Source: an uncultured Caulobacteraceae bacterium (lineage in GTDB: Bacteria > Pseudomonadota > Alphaproteobacteria > Caulobacterales > Caulobacteraceae). From it: a stretch of 64,000 nt of DNA. This document shows positions 54,489-64,000 of the stretch, one piece after another (the first letter of the stretch is position 1; each line of letters begins with the position of its first letter). The position numbers were made by a program, and so were the translations under genes. Below the pieces are notes generated by a model. The model did no database searches. It was given only the letters and a program-made list of their open reading frames with translations, and was not told the DNA's origin. The stretch is taken from the NCBI GenBank assembly GCA_903923135.1, contig CAIXWN010000003.1:1-64000 (forward strand), given 5' to 3'.

Positions 54489-56351
54489 TCAGATCAGGTC
54501 GCGAAGCGTCATCGCCGTCTCCAGCGGCCGCCCGCCGCGGAGCAGGGTCAGGGTGATCCGTGTTCCGGGGGCCGCGGTGCGCAGCCGCTGGCGCAGGTCG
54601 CTCACGGTCATTTCCCGGGCGACGTGGCCGTCCACCGCGGTGATCACGTCGCCCGCCTTGACCCCGGCCGCCTCTGCCGGGCCGCCGACGGTCACGTCGA
54701 CCACCTTGAAGCCCTCCGGGCTGCGGTTGAACCACAGCCCGGCGCGGTCGAACGTCCCGGCGTCCGGCGGCGATGTGGTCAGCGGCTTCAGGTACATGAT
54801 CTGGTGAGCGTAGTCGAAGGTCACCACGAAGCGCTTGAGCACCCCGCCGCCAATATTGCCCTCCGAATCCTCGCCGGCGAAGGCGCCCTTGGCCTGGGTG
54901 GCGGCCGACACCACCAGGTCCTTCACCTCCACCGGGCCCATCTTCAGCGACGCGCCGCGCATCACATAGGCGCGGGAGGGGCCGCCGATCCCCCAGCCGT
55001 CGACGGCCTCGATGTTTCTGGGGTGCTTCGCCCGCACGCCGTTGCGTTCGGCGAACGGCCGGTTGAGCGTCAGTTCCGAGCGCGAGCCGGTGTCGATGCG
55101 GAACCGGCCGGCGACCCCCTCGAACGATCCGGCGATCTCCGGGTCGTGGTCGGCGAAGTTGAACGGCACCGGGGCGCCGGCATCGGCCGGATCGAAGGCC
55201 TTCGGGTCGATCAGGGTGATGGTCCCGGCGCCATAGTCGATGCGGGTGACGAAGCGCCGGAAGGTCTCGAAGCCCACCATGCCCTGTTCATCCACGCCCT
55301 CGATGTCCGACAGGCCGTCCAGCGGCACGATGGCGAAGACCTGGTCGCTCAACCGGGCGCCGCCCACCTTCAGCTCGGCCACCTTGGCCAGGCCGGCCTC
55401 CATGATGCCCTCGCCGGCGCCCTGGGCGTCGAATTTGCCCTCGGTGTTCAGGCCGATCGCCCGGGCAAGGGCGGGCGTCACCAGATTGACCCCGCCGGTG
55501 TCGAAGATGAACCTGAACGGGCCTTTGCCGTTCACCGAGGCCTCGGCGTAGACGTGGTTGTTGATCAGGCGGAACGGGATCACCGTGCGCCCGGCTCCGC
55601 CATCGATGGTGAAGTCGGCCAGGGTCACCCTGGGCGCGGAGAAGGCGTCCGTTGGCGCGGGGCCCTCCAGGCGCGCCGACACCACCGTCAGGGTCTGGAT
55701 GTATTTGGCGCCCTCGCCGTCATCGATGGTGGTCTTCCAGGGGATCATCACCCCCTGCACCGGGCGATAGTCGCCATAGGTGGTCACCAGGGGAATCGCG
55801 CCTTGGATCTCCGTCACCCGGCTCAGCCGGTGGCTGACGGCGTCGAACCAGGCCTCGAAACGCTTGCCGCCCCTGGGGGTCACCGCCAGGACGTCGCAGT
55901 CCGCGCCGGACGCATCCTTGCGCACGCCGAGCGCCTCGATGACCGCGCCGCCGCGGTCGGCGCGCCACCACAGGTTCGCCCGGCGATAGGCCTCGTTCAC
56001 CGCCAGGATCTTCTGTTCGCCGCCGTCCTGCGGCGTCACGGCCCCGGAAGGGTCCTTCGCCCAGGCGCGAGCCCCGTCAAAGCCCTGGCTCTGGTTGGCC
56101 GGGCCCGCCGACAGGCTGTCGACGAATCGGCCGTCGCGCCGGTCGAACACCGAGGTCAGCGTTCCCTTCAGCCCCATGCCGTCGAAGGCGTAGTCGATCC
56201 GTTCCGTCGGCGGCGCCTCGGGGTCGGCGTTCGCCGAACGGTCGGCGTCGAGGATGCGGGCGACCTCGACGCCGCCGGCGGGCGGCGGGGCGGCGGCGGC
56301 CAGGGCCGGGGCCCCGAGGGCCAGCAGGAGGCTTAAGGCGGCGCGTGACAT
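54489..56351 (-). CDS. Exported retropepsin-like aspartyl protease with PDZ domain
   Basis: Signal peptide; FRFIFDTGGVNLV and GRFRIDTGSRSELT; C-terminal PDZ (VVDVTVGGPAEAAGVKAGDVITAVDG). Confidence 0.85.
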   Translation of the reverse strand: MSRAALSLLLALGAPALAAAAPPPAGGVEVARILDADRSANADPEAPPTERIDYAFDGMGLKGTLTSVFDRRDGRFVDSLSAGPANQSQGFDGARAWAKDPSGAVTPQDGGEQKILAVNEAYRRANLWWRADRGGAVIEALGVRKDASGADCDVLAVTPRGGKRFEAWFDAVSHRLSRVTEIQGAIPLVTTYGDYRPVQGVMIPWKTTIDDGEGAKYIQTLTVVSARLEGPAPTDAFSAPRVTLADFTIDGGAGRTVIPFRLINNHVYAEASVNGKGPFRFIFDTGGVNLVTPALARAIGLNTEGKFDAQGAGEGIMEAGLAKVAELKVGGARLSDQVFAIVPLDGLSDIEGVDEQGMVGFETFRRFVTRIDYGAGTITLIDPKAFDPADAGAPVPFNFADHDPEIAGSFEGVAGRFRIDTGSRSELTLNRPFAERNGVRAKHPRNIEAVDGWGIGGPSRAYVMRGASLKMGPVEVKDLVVSAATQAKGAFAGEDSEGNIGGGVLKRFVVTFDYAHQIMYLKPLTTSPPDAGTFDRAGLWFNRSPEGFKVVDVTVGGPAEAAGVKAGDVITAVDGHVAREMTVSDLRQRLRTAAPGTRITLTLLRGGRPLETAMTLRDLI

Positions 56352-56501
56352 GACGATGGGTCCCCTGATCTCGGCGCAGGATCGGGGCTGGTCCGCGTCT
56401 TGGCAAATTAAGTCTGCTTCATGACCTTTCCGTCATGTCCGGCCGGCCGGCCCGGCCGATCCGCCCTTGCTCCGGGAGCGGTCCCGCGAGCATTCTGCGC
56501 C

Positions 56502-57377
56502 ATGGCCTACGAATCCTCCGTCCCGGCGTTCGGGCGGATCAGCAGATCCCGGGACCACATTGTCGACCGGCTCATCGCCGAGCGCGCGCCCCGGCTTGCC
56601 GCCGCTCGAGCCTGGCCGGCGATCCGGCCGCTGCTCTACGCCATCCTCGACTACGGCAAGGCCCGTCGCATGGCCGACGCCATCGCCGCGCTCGACGGGC
56701 GCGCCTCCCTGGCGTTCGTCTCCGACCTGCTGGGCGTCCGCCTTACGGTCCTCGGCCTCGACCGGGCGCCGCGCCGTGGCCGGCTGATCGTGGTGTGCAA
56801 CCATCCCACCGGCATCGCCGACGGCGTCGCCCTGCACGACGCCCTGGTCCCCGTGCGCCCCGACCTGATGTTCTACGCCAACGCCGACGCCCACCGGGTC
56901 TGCCCGCGCTTCGACGAGGTGCTGATCCCCGTGGAGTGGGTGGAGGAGAAACGCACCCGCGACCGCACCCGCCTGACCCTGAGCATGACCCGCCGGGCCA
57001 TGGAGTCTGAGCGCGCCCTGGCCATCTTTCCCGCCGGTCGCCTGGCCCGCTGGTCGCCGGGCCGGGGCATGTCCGACCCCGCCTGGGCAGGGAGCGCCTT
57101 TTACGTGGCGCGAAAATATGACGCCCCGATCCTGCCGGTGCATCTGGACGGACCCACCTCCCGTCTGTTTCACCTGTTCCACCAATTCTCAGGAGAACTG
57201 CGAGACATGACGCTGTTCCACGAACTGCTGAACAAGCGCGGCAAGGCCTTCCGCCTGACCGTTGGCCCGCTGATCGCGCCCGACGCTCTGCCGGCCGACG
57301 CGGGGGAGGCGGCCATGGCCATGAAGACCTATGTGGAGACCACCCTGGCCTCCCAGCCCGACAGGCCGTTCCGATGA
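56502..57377 (+). CDS. Lysophospholipid/1-acylglycerol-3-phosphate acyltransferase family protein
   Basis: VCNHPTGIADGVALHD (divergent HX4D), AIFPAGRLARWSPG. Confidence 0.75.
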   Translation: MAYESSVPAFGRISRSRDHIVDRLIAERAPRLAAARAWPAIRPLLYAILDYGKARRMADAIAALDGRASLAFVSDLLGVRLTVLGLDRAPRRGRLIVVCNHPTGIADGVALHDALVPVRPDLMFYANADAHRVCPRFDEVLIPVEWVEEKRTRDRTRLTLSMTRRAMESERALAIFPAGRLARWSPGRGMSDPAWAGSAFYVARKYDAPILPVHLDGPTSRLFHLFHQFSGELRDMTLFHELLNKRGKAFRLTVGPLIAPDALPADAGEAAMAMKTYVETTLASQPDRPFR

Positions 57378-57835
57378 TCGTTCCCGCTGAAGGCGACTTC
57401 CGCCTGCCGACCGAAGCCGACACCGCCGATCTGGGCGCTGCCCTGGCCGACGCCCTGCAGAAGGGCGAGGCGATCTGCCTCACCGGTCCTCTGGGCGCCG
57501 GCAAGTCGGTGCTGGCCCGGGCGCTGATCCGGGCCCTGTCGCCGGCCGAGGCCGAGGTGCCCAGCCCCACCTTCACCCTGGTGCAGTTCTATTCGGGGCC
57601 GCATTTCCCCGTGGCCCACTTCGACCTCTACCGGCTGAAGTCCGCCGAGGAGGCCTTCGAGATCGGCCTGGATGAGGCCCTGCACGACGGCGCGGCGGTG
57701 ATCGAATGGCCCGAACGCCTTGGCCACCACCTGCCGGCCAACCGGCTGGATATCGAGTTCGAGGTCGACGGCGACGCCCGCCGGGTTCGGCTCACAGCCC
57801 ACGGGGCGTGGGAGGAACGCGCGATTGATCTCTGA
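57374..57835 (+). CDS. tsaE: tRNA t6A biosynthesis ATPase TsaE
   Basis: CLTGPLGAGKSVLARALIRAL, SPTFTLVQFY, HFDLYRL. Confidence 0.93.
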   Translation: MIVPAEGDFRLPTEADTADLGAALADALQKGEAICLTGPLGAGKSVLARALIRALSPAEAEVPSPTFTLVQFYSGPHFPVAHFDLYRLKSAEEAFEIGLDEALHDGAAVIEWPERLGHHLPANRLDIEFEVDGDARRVRLTAHGAWEERAIDL

Positions 57836-58916
57836 ACGCGAGGCGGCCCGCCGCGAATTTCTCGAACAGGCGGGCCTCGCGGACGCGCGCCGGACGCCTC
57901 TCGCCGGCGACGCCTCGACGCGAGCCTACGAGCGGCTGACGCCGCGGTCCGGCCCCAGCCTGATCTTCATGGATCAGCCGCCCGCCGTTGAGACCCATCC
58001 GTGTCCGCCGCAGGCGGACGAGTCCGAGCGCCGGGCCCTGGGCTACAATGCCATGACCCGCCTCGCCGCCGGCCGGGTGGAGGCCTTCGTCGCCTGCGCC
58101 GCCCACCTGCGGCGGCTGGGCCTGTCGGCGCCGATCGTCATCGTCAGCGACGCGGCCGCCGGCCTGGCCGTGTTGGAAGACCTGGGCGATCGTCTCTACG
58201 CCAGCCTCATCGCCGACGGCGCCGACGAGACGCCGCTCTACGACAGCGCTGTCGACGTCCTGGTGCGGCTGCATTCGGTGCCGCCGCCGATGGTGCTCCA
58301 CGGCGACGGCGCGGTCTGGCCGCTGCTGACCTATGACGCCCTGGCCCTCAACACGGCCGGCGACCTGTTCGTCGAATGGCTGCCCCGGTACGATCCGCGC
58401 CTGGTGTTCTCCGACCAGGCCATCGCCGACTGGCGGGGCGTCATCGCGCCGATCGCCGCGCGCGGCGCGGCCGAGGCCAAGGTGTTCTGCCACCGCGACT
58501 TCCACGCCGAGAACCTGATATGGCTGCCCGGCCGCCCCGGCGCGGCCCGGACGGGGCTGCTGGATTTCCAGGACGCCGTGCGCGCTCATCCGGCCTGGGA
58601 CCTGTCTATGTTGCTGCATGACGCCCGGCGGGACGTGTCGCGCGAACGCGAGGCCGCCGTCCTGGCGCGCTACTTCGCCGCCCGCCCGCGCCTGGACCGG
58701 GAGGCCTTCATGGCCGACTTCCATGCTCTGGGAGCGCTGAACATCGTCCGTATCCTGGGGCTTTTCGCGCGCCTGGTGGCCCGCGACGACAAGCCCCGCT
58801 ACCGGGCCTTCCTGCCGCGCCTGTGGCGCTACCTGGACCGCTGCCTGCAGGATCCGGCGCCCCCCGGCCTGCGCGACTGGCTGGACGCCAACGTTCCCGT
58901 CGAGGTGCGGGCTTGA
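57825..58916 (+). CDS. amgK: N-acetylmuramate/N-acetylglucosamine kinase AmgK-like phosphotransferase
   Basis: APH-family motifs FCHRDFHAENLIWL and GLLDFQDAVRAHPAWDLSML; followed by murU-like gene. TTG start inferred. Confidence 0.85.
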   Translation: MISEREAARREFLEQAGLADARRTPLAGDASTRAYERLTPRSGPSLIFMDQPPAVETHPCPPQADESERRALGYNAMTRLAAGRVEAFVACAAHLRRLGLSAPIVIVSDAAAGLAVLEDLGDRLYASLIADGADETPLYDSAVDVLVRLHSVPPPMVLHGDGAVWPLLTYDALALNTAGDLFVEWLPRYDPRLVFSDQAIADWRGVIAPIAARGAAEAKVFCHRDFHAENLIWLPGRPGAARTGLLDFQDAVRAHPAWDLSMLLHDARRDVSREREAAVLARYFAARPRLDREAFMADFHALGALNIVRILGLFARLVARDDKPRYRAFLPRLWRYLDRCLQDPAPPGLRDWLDANVPVEVRA

Positions 58917-59629
58917 CGCGGCCCACCACGGCCATGGTTCTCGCCGCCGGCCTGGGCACACGCCTGCGCCCCCTGACATTAGACCGGCCCAAGGCCCTGG
59001 TCACCGTGGCGGGGCGGGCTCTGATCGATCACATGCTCGATCGCCTTGCGGCGGCAGGCATCCGCCGGGTCGTGGTCAATGTCCACGCCTTCGCCGATCA
59101 GATGGAGGCGCACCTCGCCGGCCGCGACGACCTCGAGGTGGCCATTTCCGACGAGCGCGGCGCCCTGCTGGAAACCGGCGGGGGGCTCAAGGCGGCCCGG
59201 CCGCTGCTGGGCGACGACCCCATCCTGGTGACCAACATCGACTCGATCTGGACCGAACCGGAGGGCCCGCTGATCGACCGCCTGATCGCCGCCTGGGATC
59301 CGAACCGCATGGACGACCTGCTGATGCTGGTGGAGCGGGAGAACAGTCTCGGTTTCGACGGGCCGGGCGACTTCTTCCGCGACGACCAGGGCCGACTCAG
59401 CCACCGCGGCCAGGCCGCCACCGCCCCTCTGGCCTATGTCGGCGTCCACATGATGCGCCCGGCGATCATCGACGCCTGGCCGGATGCGGCCCATTCCATC
59501 TTCGGCCACTGGCTGGGTCTGTCGGCCGCCGGCCGCCTGCACGGGGCGGTGATGCGGGGGGTGTGGATGCACGTGGGCGACCCCGACGCCCGGGAGGCCG
59601 CCGAGGCCCGGCTGGCCGCCAGCGGATGA
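58913..59629 (+). CDS. murU: MurNAc-1-P uridylyltransferase (MurU-like)
   Basis: MVLAAGLGTRLRPLTLDRPKALVTVAGRALIDHML nucleotidyltransferase signature; adjacent to amgK. Start TTG or ATG 58934. Confidence 0.88.
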   Translation: MTRPTTAMVLAAGLGTRLRPLTLDRPKALVTVAGRALIDHMLDRLAAAGIRRVVVNVHAFADQMEAHLAGRDDLEVAISDERGALLETGGGLKAARPLLGDDPILVTNIDSIWTEPEGPLIDRLIAAWDPNRMDDLLMLVERENSLGFDGPGDFFRDDQGRLSHRGQAATAPLAYVGVHMMRPAIIDAWPDAAHSIFGHWLGLSAAGRLHGAVMRGVWMHVGDPDAREAAEARLAASG

Positions 59630-62600
59630 CCGGTTTCCTGGACGGTCCGGGGCCCCGCTGGTTCACCATCGCGGCGCACCGTCCGTTCCTGGAGGATCTG
59701 GCGTCCGGGATCTGGTCCACCCTCTCGCCGCTGGGCCCCGAAGCTCTGGCGGAGGCGGTGGTGCTGCTGCCCACCCGCCGCTCGGCGCGGGCCCTGGCCG
59801 AGGCCTTCCTCAAGGTGTCCGGCGATCGGGCGGTGATCCTGCCGCAGGTGCGGGCGCTCGGTGACCTCGACGAGGGCGAGCCACCCTTCGAGGCCGGCGA
59901 TCTGGCCCTCGACCTGCCGCCCGCCATCTCGCCCCTGCGCCGTCGCTTTGAACTGGCCGGCCTTGTTGTCAGCCACGAAGCCCTGCTGGAGCGGCGCCTG
60001 GACGCCGGCGGGGCGCTTGAGCTCGCTGACGCCCTGGCCGCCTTCCTCGACGCCTGCCAGATCGAGGAGCGCGTCGATCCCGACGCCATCGACGCCCTGG
60101 TAGAGGGTGAACTGGCCCGCCACTGGCAGGTCTCCGCCGACTTCCTGCGGATCGCCACCCGCGCCTGGCCCCGCCGGCTCGAGGCGCTGGGGATGTTGGA
60201 TGTCGCCGCGCGGCGTGTGGCTCTGACTCGCCGTCTCGCCGACCGGTGGCGGGACGATCCCCCGGATCACGTGATGATCGCCGCCGGGTCCACGGGCTCG
60301 GCGCCCTCCTCCGCCGACCTGCTGGCCGCCATCGCCGCGGCGCCGCGCGGCTGCGTGGTCCTGCCGGGGCTGGACGCCGGCCTGGCCGACGCGGCCTGGC
60401 GCGAGGTTGGCGAACAGCATCCCCAGGGAACCCTCAAGCGCCTGCTGCAGCGGGCCGGTCTGGACCGCGGCGCCGTGCGCGACTGGGACCCCCGCACCGC
60501 CACAGAGGCGAGAGGCCGCTGGCGGCGCCGTCTCGTCAACGAGGCCCTCAGGCCGCCAGACTCCACGGCCGACTGGCTGGACCAGATCGCCGCCCTGCGC
60601 GCCGAGGCGGCCGCGGACGGAATCGATCCGATCGCCGTGGGGCTCAAGGGCCTGTGGGCGATCACCGCCCGCGCCGAGGAGGAGGTGGCTGCCGTCGCTG
60701 CCCTGCTGCTGCGCGAGGCCCTGGAGATCCCGGGCCGGACCGCCGCCCTGATCACCCCGGACGACGCCCTGGCCCGACGGGTGAGCGCGCGCCTGACCCG
60801 CTGGGGGATCAGCGCCGATTCCTCCTCGGGCCAACCCCTGGCCCTGACCCCGGTGGGGGTCCTCGCCAGCCTGCTGGCGCGAACCGCCGCCGATGCGCTG
60901 GATCCGGTCACCGTGCTGGCCGTCCTCAAACACCCGCTGACCCGCCTCGGCTTCGAGCCGGGCCGCCTCGACGGCGGCCGCCGGGCGTTGGAGCGCTATG
61001 GCCTGCGCGGCCCGCGGCCGGACGGCTGGGTGGCGGTCATCGCCCGTGTCGAGGCGGCGCAACAGCGCGCCCTGGCCGAGCCGGCGGTGTCCGCCGCCCG
61101 TCTCGGCGATCTCGATGCGGCCCTGGCCCTCGTCGCGGTCCTTCAGGCCGTGCTGGCGGCGCTCGCCGCCCCCTTCGCCGAGGGCCGGGCCCGTCCGGAG
61201 GCGGCGGCCCGGGCTCTGGCCGAGGCCCTCGAAGCCCTGGCCGCGGGGACCGCGGACCAGGCCGGCGATGTGTGGGCGGGGCAGGCGGGCGAAGCTCTGG
61301 GCGGGCTGATCGCCGGCCTGATCGGAGAGGCCCAGGCGCTTCCGACGGTGAGCGCTCCGGCCTTTGCCGACCTGCTGGACGGCCTGCTGGCGCGCGAGCG
61401 GCTGCGGGCCGGCGGCGCCAGCCATCCCCGCCTGAGAATCCTCGGCGTGCTCGAAGCGCGCATGCTGCGGGCGGACCGGCTGATCCTGGCCGGGCTGGAG
61501 GAGGGGGTGTGGCCCCAGCCGGCGCCGGTCGATCCTTTCCTGTCGCGGCCGATGCGCGAGCGGCTGGGCCTGCCGCCGCCCGAGCGCCGCGTCGGCCTGT
61601 CCGCCCACGACTTCGCCCAGGCCGCCTGCGCCCCGGAGGTCTTTCTGCTGCATGGCGAGCGCCGCGGCGGCGCGCCGGCGGTGCAATCCCGCTGGCTGTG
61701 GCGGCTGCAGACCCTGGCGGCGGGCGCGCAGCTTGCCCTGCCGACCCGCCCGGAGATGGTGACCTGGGCGCGCAACCTCGACGCGCCCCTGGCCGACCCG
61801 CCCGCCTTCCTGAAGACCGCCGCGCGACCGGCGCCGAGGCCCCCTGTCGCCGCACGGCCCCGAAAGCTGGCCGTCACGGCCGTGGAGCGCTGGGTGCGTG
61901 ACCCCTACGGTCTCTACGCCCGGGAGATCCTACGGCTGCGGCCGCTCGATCGGCCGGACGAGCCGGTGGAGGCCCGCGCCCGCGGCTCGGCGGTCCACGC
62001 GGCATTCGAGCGCTTCTCGCGGGAACACCCCGATGCTCTGCCACCCGATCCGCAGGCCGTGTTCGCGACGCTGCTGCTCGACGAACTTCGCCGGGCAGGC
62101 ATGCCCCGCGCCCGCATGGCCCGCGAACAGGCCCTGGCGGCCAATGTGGCGCCCTGGGTGATCGACTTCGAGCGCCGGCGCCGGCCTGGCGCCCGCCTCC
62201 TGGTGGAGAGCCAAGGCGCCTTGAGCTTCGAGGGCCCGGCGGGGGTGTTCACCCTCACCGCCAAGGCCGACCGCATCGAGGCCCGCGGCGGCGTGGGCGA
62301 CGTGCTGGACTTCAAGACCGGAACCGCGCCGAGCCCCAAGGTGGTCAAGGCTGGCATCGCCCCGCAGCTCACGCTCACCGGGGCGATCCTGGCGGCGGGC
62401 GGCTTCGCCGATCTCGGCGCGCTGACCCCGGGAGACCTGCTCTATGTCCGGGTCAACGGCGGCCGGGTCCCCGGCCGCGAGGAATCCCGCGGCGGCGATG
62501 ATCCCGCCGCCCTGTCGGCCGAGGCGCTCGCCGGCCTGAAACGCCGGGTCGCCCATTTCGACGACCCGGCCACGGCCTACCAGTCCTGGGCCATGCCACA

Positions 62601-62694
62601 GTTCCGCACCCGTTTCGGCGGCGACTACGACCATCTGGCCCGGCTGTGGGAGTGGTTCGTGGTCGGCGAGGGCGCCGGGGAGGGCGAGGCGTGA
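59626..62694 (+). CDS. addB: Double-strand break repair protein AddB
   Basis: Inactivated helicase-like N-terminal region and C-terminal PD-(D/E)XK nuclease region (DVLDFKTGTAPSPK); followed by addA. Confidence 0.9.
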   Translation: MTGFLDGPGPRWFTIAAHRPFLEDLASGIWSTLSPLGPEALAEAVVLLPTRRSARALAEAFLKVSGDRAVILPQVRALGDLDEGEPPFEAGDLALDLPPAISPLRRRFELAGLVVSHEALLERRLDAGGALELADALAAFLDACQIEERVDPDAIDALVEGELARHWQVSADFLRIATRAWPRRLEALGMLDVAARRVALTRRLADRWRDDPPDHVMIAAGSTGSAPSSADLLAAIAAAPRGCVVLPGLDAGLADAAWREVGEQHPQGTLKRLLQRAGLDRGAVRDWDPRTATEARGRWRRRLVNEALRPPDSTADWLDQIAALRAEAAADGIDPIAVGLKGLWAITARAEEEVAAVAALLLREALEIPGRTAALITPDDALARRVSARLTRWGISADSSSGQPLALTPVGVLASLLARTAADALDPVTVLAVLKHPLTRLGFEPGRLDGGRRALERYGLRGPRPDGWVAVIARVEAAQQRALAEPAVSAARLGDLDAALALVAVLQAVLAALAAPFAEGRARPEAAARALAEALEALAAGTADQAGDVWAGQAGEALGGLIAGLIGEAQALPTVSAPAFADLLDGLLARERLRAGGASHPRLRILGVLEARMLRADRLILAGLEEGVWPQPAPVDPFLSRPMRERLGLPPPERRVGLSAHDFAQAACAPEVFLLHGERRGGAPAVQSRWLWRLQTLAAGAQLALPTRPEMVTWARNLDAPLADPPAFLKTAARPAPRPPVAARPRKLAVTAVERWVRDPYGLYAREILRLRPLDRPDEPVEARARGSAVHAAFERFSREHPDALPPDPQAVFATLLLDELRRAGMPRARMAREQALAANVAPWVIDFERRRRPGARLLVESQGALSFEGPAGVFTLTAKADRIEARGGVGDVLDFKTGTAPSPKVVKAGIAPQLTLTGAILAAGGFADLGALTPGDLLYVRVNGGRVPGREESRGGDDPAALSAEALAGLKRRVAHFDDPATAYQSWAMPQFRTRFGGDYDHLARLWEWFVVGEGAGEGEA

Positions 62695-64000
62695 GCGTCG
62701 CCGCCGAACCTCAGGTCAGGGCCTCCAACCCCCGTACGTCGGTGTTCGTGGCCGCCAACGCCGGTTCGGGAAAGACCTCGACCCTGGTCAAGCGGGTGGC
62801 GCGCCTGCTGCTAGACGGGGCGCGGCCGGAGGCGATCCTCTGTGTCACCTACACCAAGGCCGGAGCGGCGGAGATGCAGCGGCGGCTGTTCCAGGACCTC
62901 GGCGCCTGGGCGGTCATGCCCGACCCGGAATTGCGCGCGGCCCTGGCGGCGATCGACGAGGCGGGCCGCGAGCTGTCCAAGGCCCGCGCCCTCTTCGCCC
63001 GCGCCCTGGAGACGCCCGGCGGCCTGAAGATCCAGACGATCCACGCCTTCTGCGAGAAGCTGCTGAGGCGGTTTCCGCTCGAGGCCGGGGTCTCGCCAGG
63101 GTTCGAAGTGCTGGAGGACACCGCCGCCGCGGCCCTGTCGGCCGGCGCCCGCGACGAGGTGGCCACCCTGGCCATGGCCCATCCGGATAGCGCGCTGGCG
63201 GCCGCCTACGCCCATTTCTCGGTCGAGCTCGACTGGGGAGCCTTCAACGACATGTTCGCCGTCTTCGAGACCCGCCGCGCCGCCATCGCCGCCTGGGCCG
63301 ACGCCTGTGACCGGCGCGGCGGATTCGGGACGGAGACCTGGCGGCTGTGCGGCTTTCCCGCGCCGGAGTCCCGCCGGGCGATCGAGGCCGAGGCGGTCGC
63401 CTTCATCCGCTGGCGGCGCTGGAAGGCGGTCGCCCAGACGCTTCTGCAGAGCCAGGCGGTCACCGACCGCGAGATCGGCGTGGCCATGGCCGCGGTGGAG
63501 GCCGGCGCGCCGTTCAACGCCGTGCGCGCGGTGTTCTTCACCAAGGGCGGCGCCGCCCGGAAACGCCTGGGCACGGCCCAGATCGACGCGTCGACGCGCG
63601 CGTGGCTCGCCGAGGAGCAGGCCAGGCATGTGGCCACCCACGCCCGCCTCGTGGCGGCCGCCGTGGCCGAGGACACCGTCCACGCCCTGCGCCTGGCCAT
63701 CGCCTACGCCGAACTCTACGAGAGCGCCAAGGCGGTGACCGGGGCCCTGGATTTCAGCGATCTCATCGCCCGCACCCACCACCTGCTCAAGCAGAAGGTC
63801 GACGCCGCCTGGGTGCTCTACAAGCTCGACGGCGGTCTCGACCACATCCTGCTCGACGAGGCCCAGGACACCGCCCCGGAGCAGTGGGAAATCCTGCGCG
63901 CCCTCACCGAGGAATTCTTCACCGGCCTGGGCGCCTCGCCCCTGCGGCGCACGGTCTTCGCCGTGGGGGACGAGAAGCAGTCGATCTTCTCGTTCCAGGG
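62691..64000 (+). CDS. addA: Double-strand break repair helicase AddA, 3' truncated by the window edge
   Basis: GTG start in GTGA overlap with addB; VSVAAEPQVRASNPRTSVFVAANAGSGKT Walker A; LLDEAQDTAPEQWEIL and FAVGDEKQSIFSFQG. Absent from the ORF track because the frame runs off the end. Confidence 0.93.
   Translation, partial: MSVAAEPQVRASNPRTSVFVAANAGSGKTSTLVKRVARLLLDGARPEAILCVTYTKAGAAEMQRRLFQDLGAWAVMPDPELRAALAAIDEAGRELSKARALFARALETPGGLKIQTIHAFCEKLLRRFPLEAGVSPGFEVLEDTAAAALSAGARDEVATLAMAHPDSALAAAYAHFSVELDWGAFNDMFAVFETRRAAIAAWADACDRRGGFGTETWRLCGFPAPESRRAIEAEAVAFIRWRRWKAVAQTLLQSQAVTDREIGVAMAAVEAGAPFNAVRAVFFTKGGAARKRLGTAQIDASTRAWLAEEQARHVATHARLVAAAVAEDTVHALRLAIAYAELYESAKAVTGALDFSDLIARTHHLLKQKVDAAWVLYKLDGGLDHILLDEAQDTAPEQWEILRALTEEFFTGLGASPLRRTVFAVGDEKQSIFSFQ

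Noticed and set aside
59434-61686. 750 aa minus-strand ORF opposite addB
   Set aside because: Antisense shadow ORF typical of high-GC coding DNA; Arg/Gly/Gln-rich low-complexity product with no recognisable motif, while the opposite strand encodes AddB.
57825-64000. amgK-murU-addB-addA as an unusual cluster
   Set aside because: As recalled, tsaE-amgK-murU-addBA order occurs in other alphaproteobacteria; treated as ordinary.

Overview
High-GC window with the gene content and order of an alphaproteobacterium, probably Caulobacterales-like (taxonomy is inference). Almost entirely coding. Main blocks: (1) an exported CHAT-domain protease-like protein, coupled to an upstream gene cut by the left edge; (2) CPBP protease, MAPEG and cysD/cysNC (PAPS synthesis); (3) a ~21 kb minus-strand operon encoding a FhaC/ShlB-type TPS transporter, an ExbB fused to DUF2341+LamG-like periplasmic domains, ExbD, a TonB-like protein, a putative porin, a periplasmic coiled-coil protein, a ~4280 aa filamentous-haemagglutinin-like exoprotein and an M23 peptidase; (4) a PstS-like exported binding protein next to a type II secretion cluster (gspO, and gspE-F-G-H-I-J-L-M-C-D-K); (5) an arsenic operon arsR-arsI/cadI-arsC-arsN2-like-aquaporin without a classical efflux pump, with an apparently leaderless promoter; (6) gdhA, glsA, Anbu-type protease, MFS, two sulfotransferases, K+ channel, alpha-carbonic anhydrase, tRNA-Gly; (7) zapE, a two-DTG retropepsin-PDZ protein, acyltransferase, tsaE-amgK-murU-addB-addA (addA cut by the right edge). 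The best candidate for an under-described system is the PMF-coupled TPS operon in block 3, possibly with the exported CHAT protein. No CRISPR, rRNA, transposase or prophage was recognised. All family assignments are from motif recognition by eye; no searches were run.
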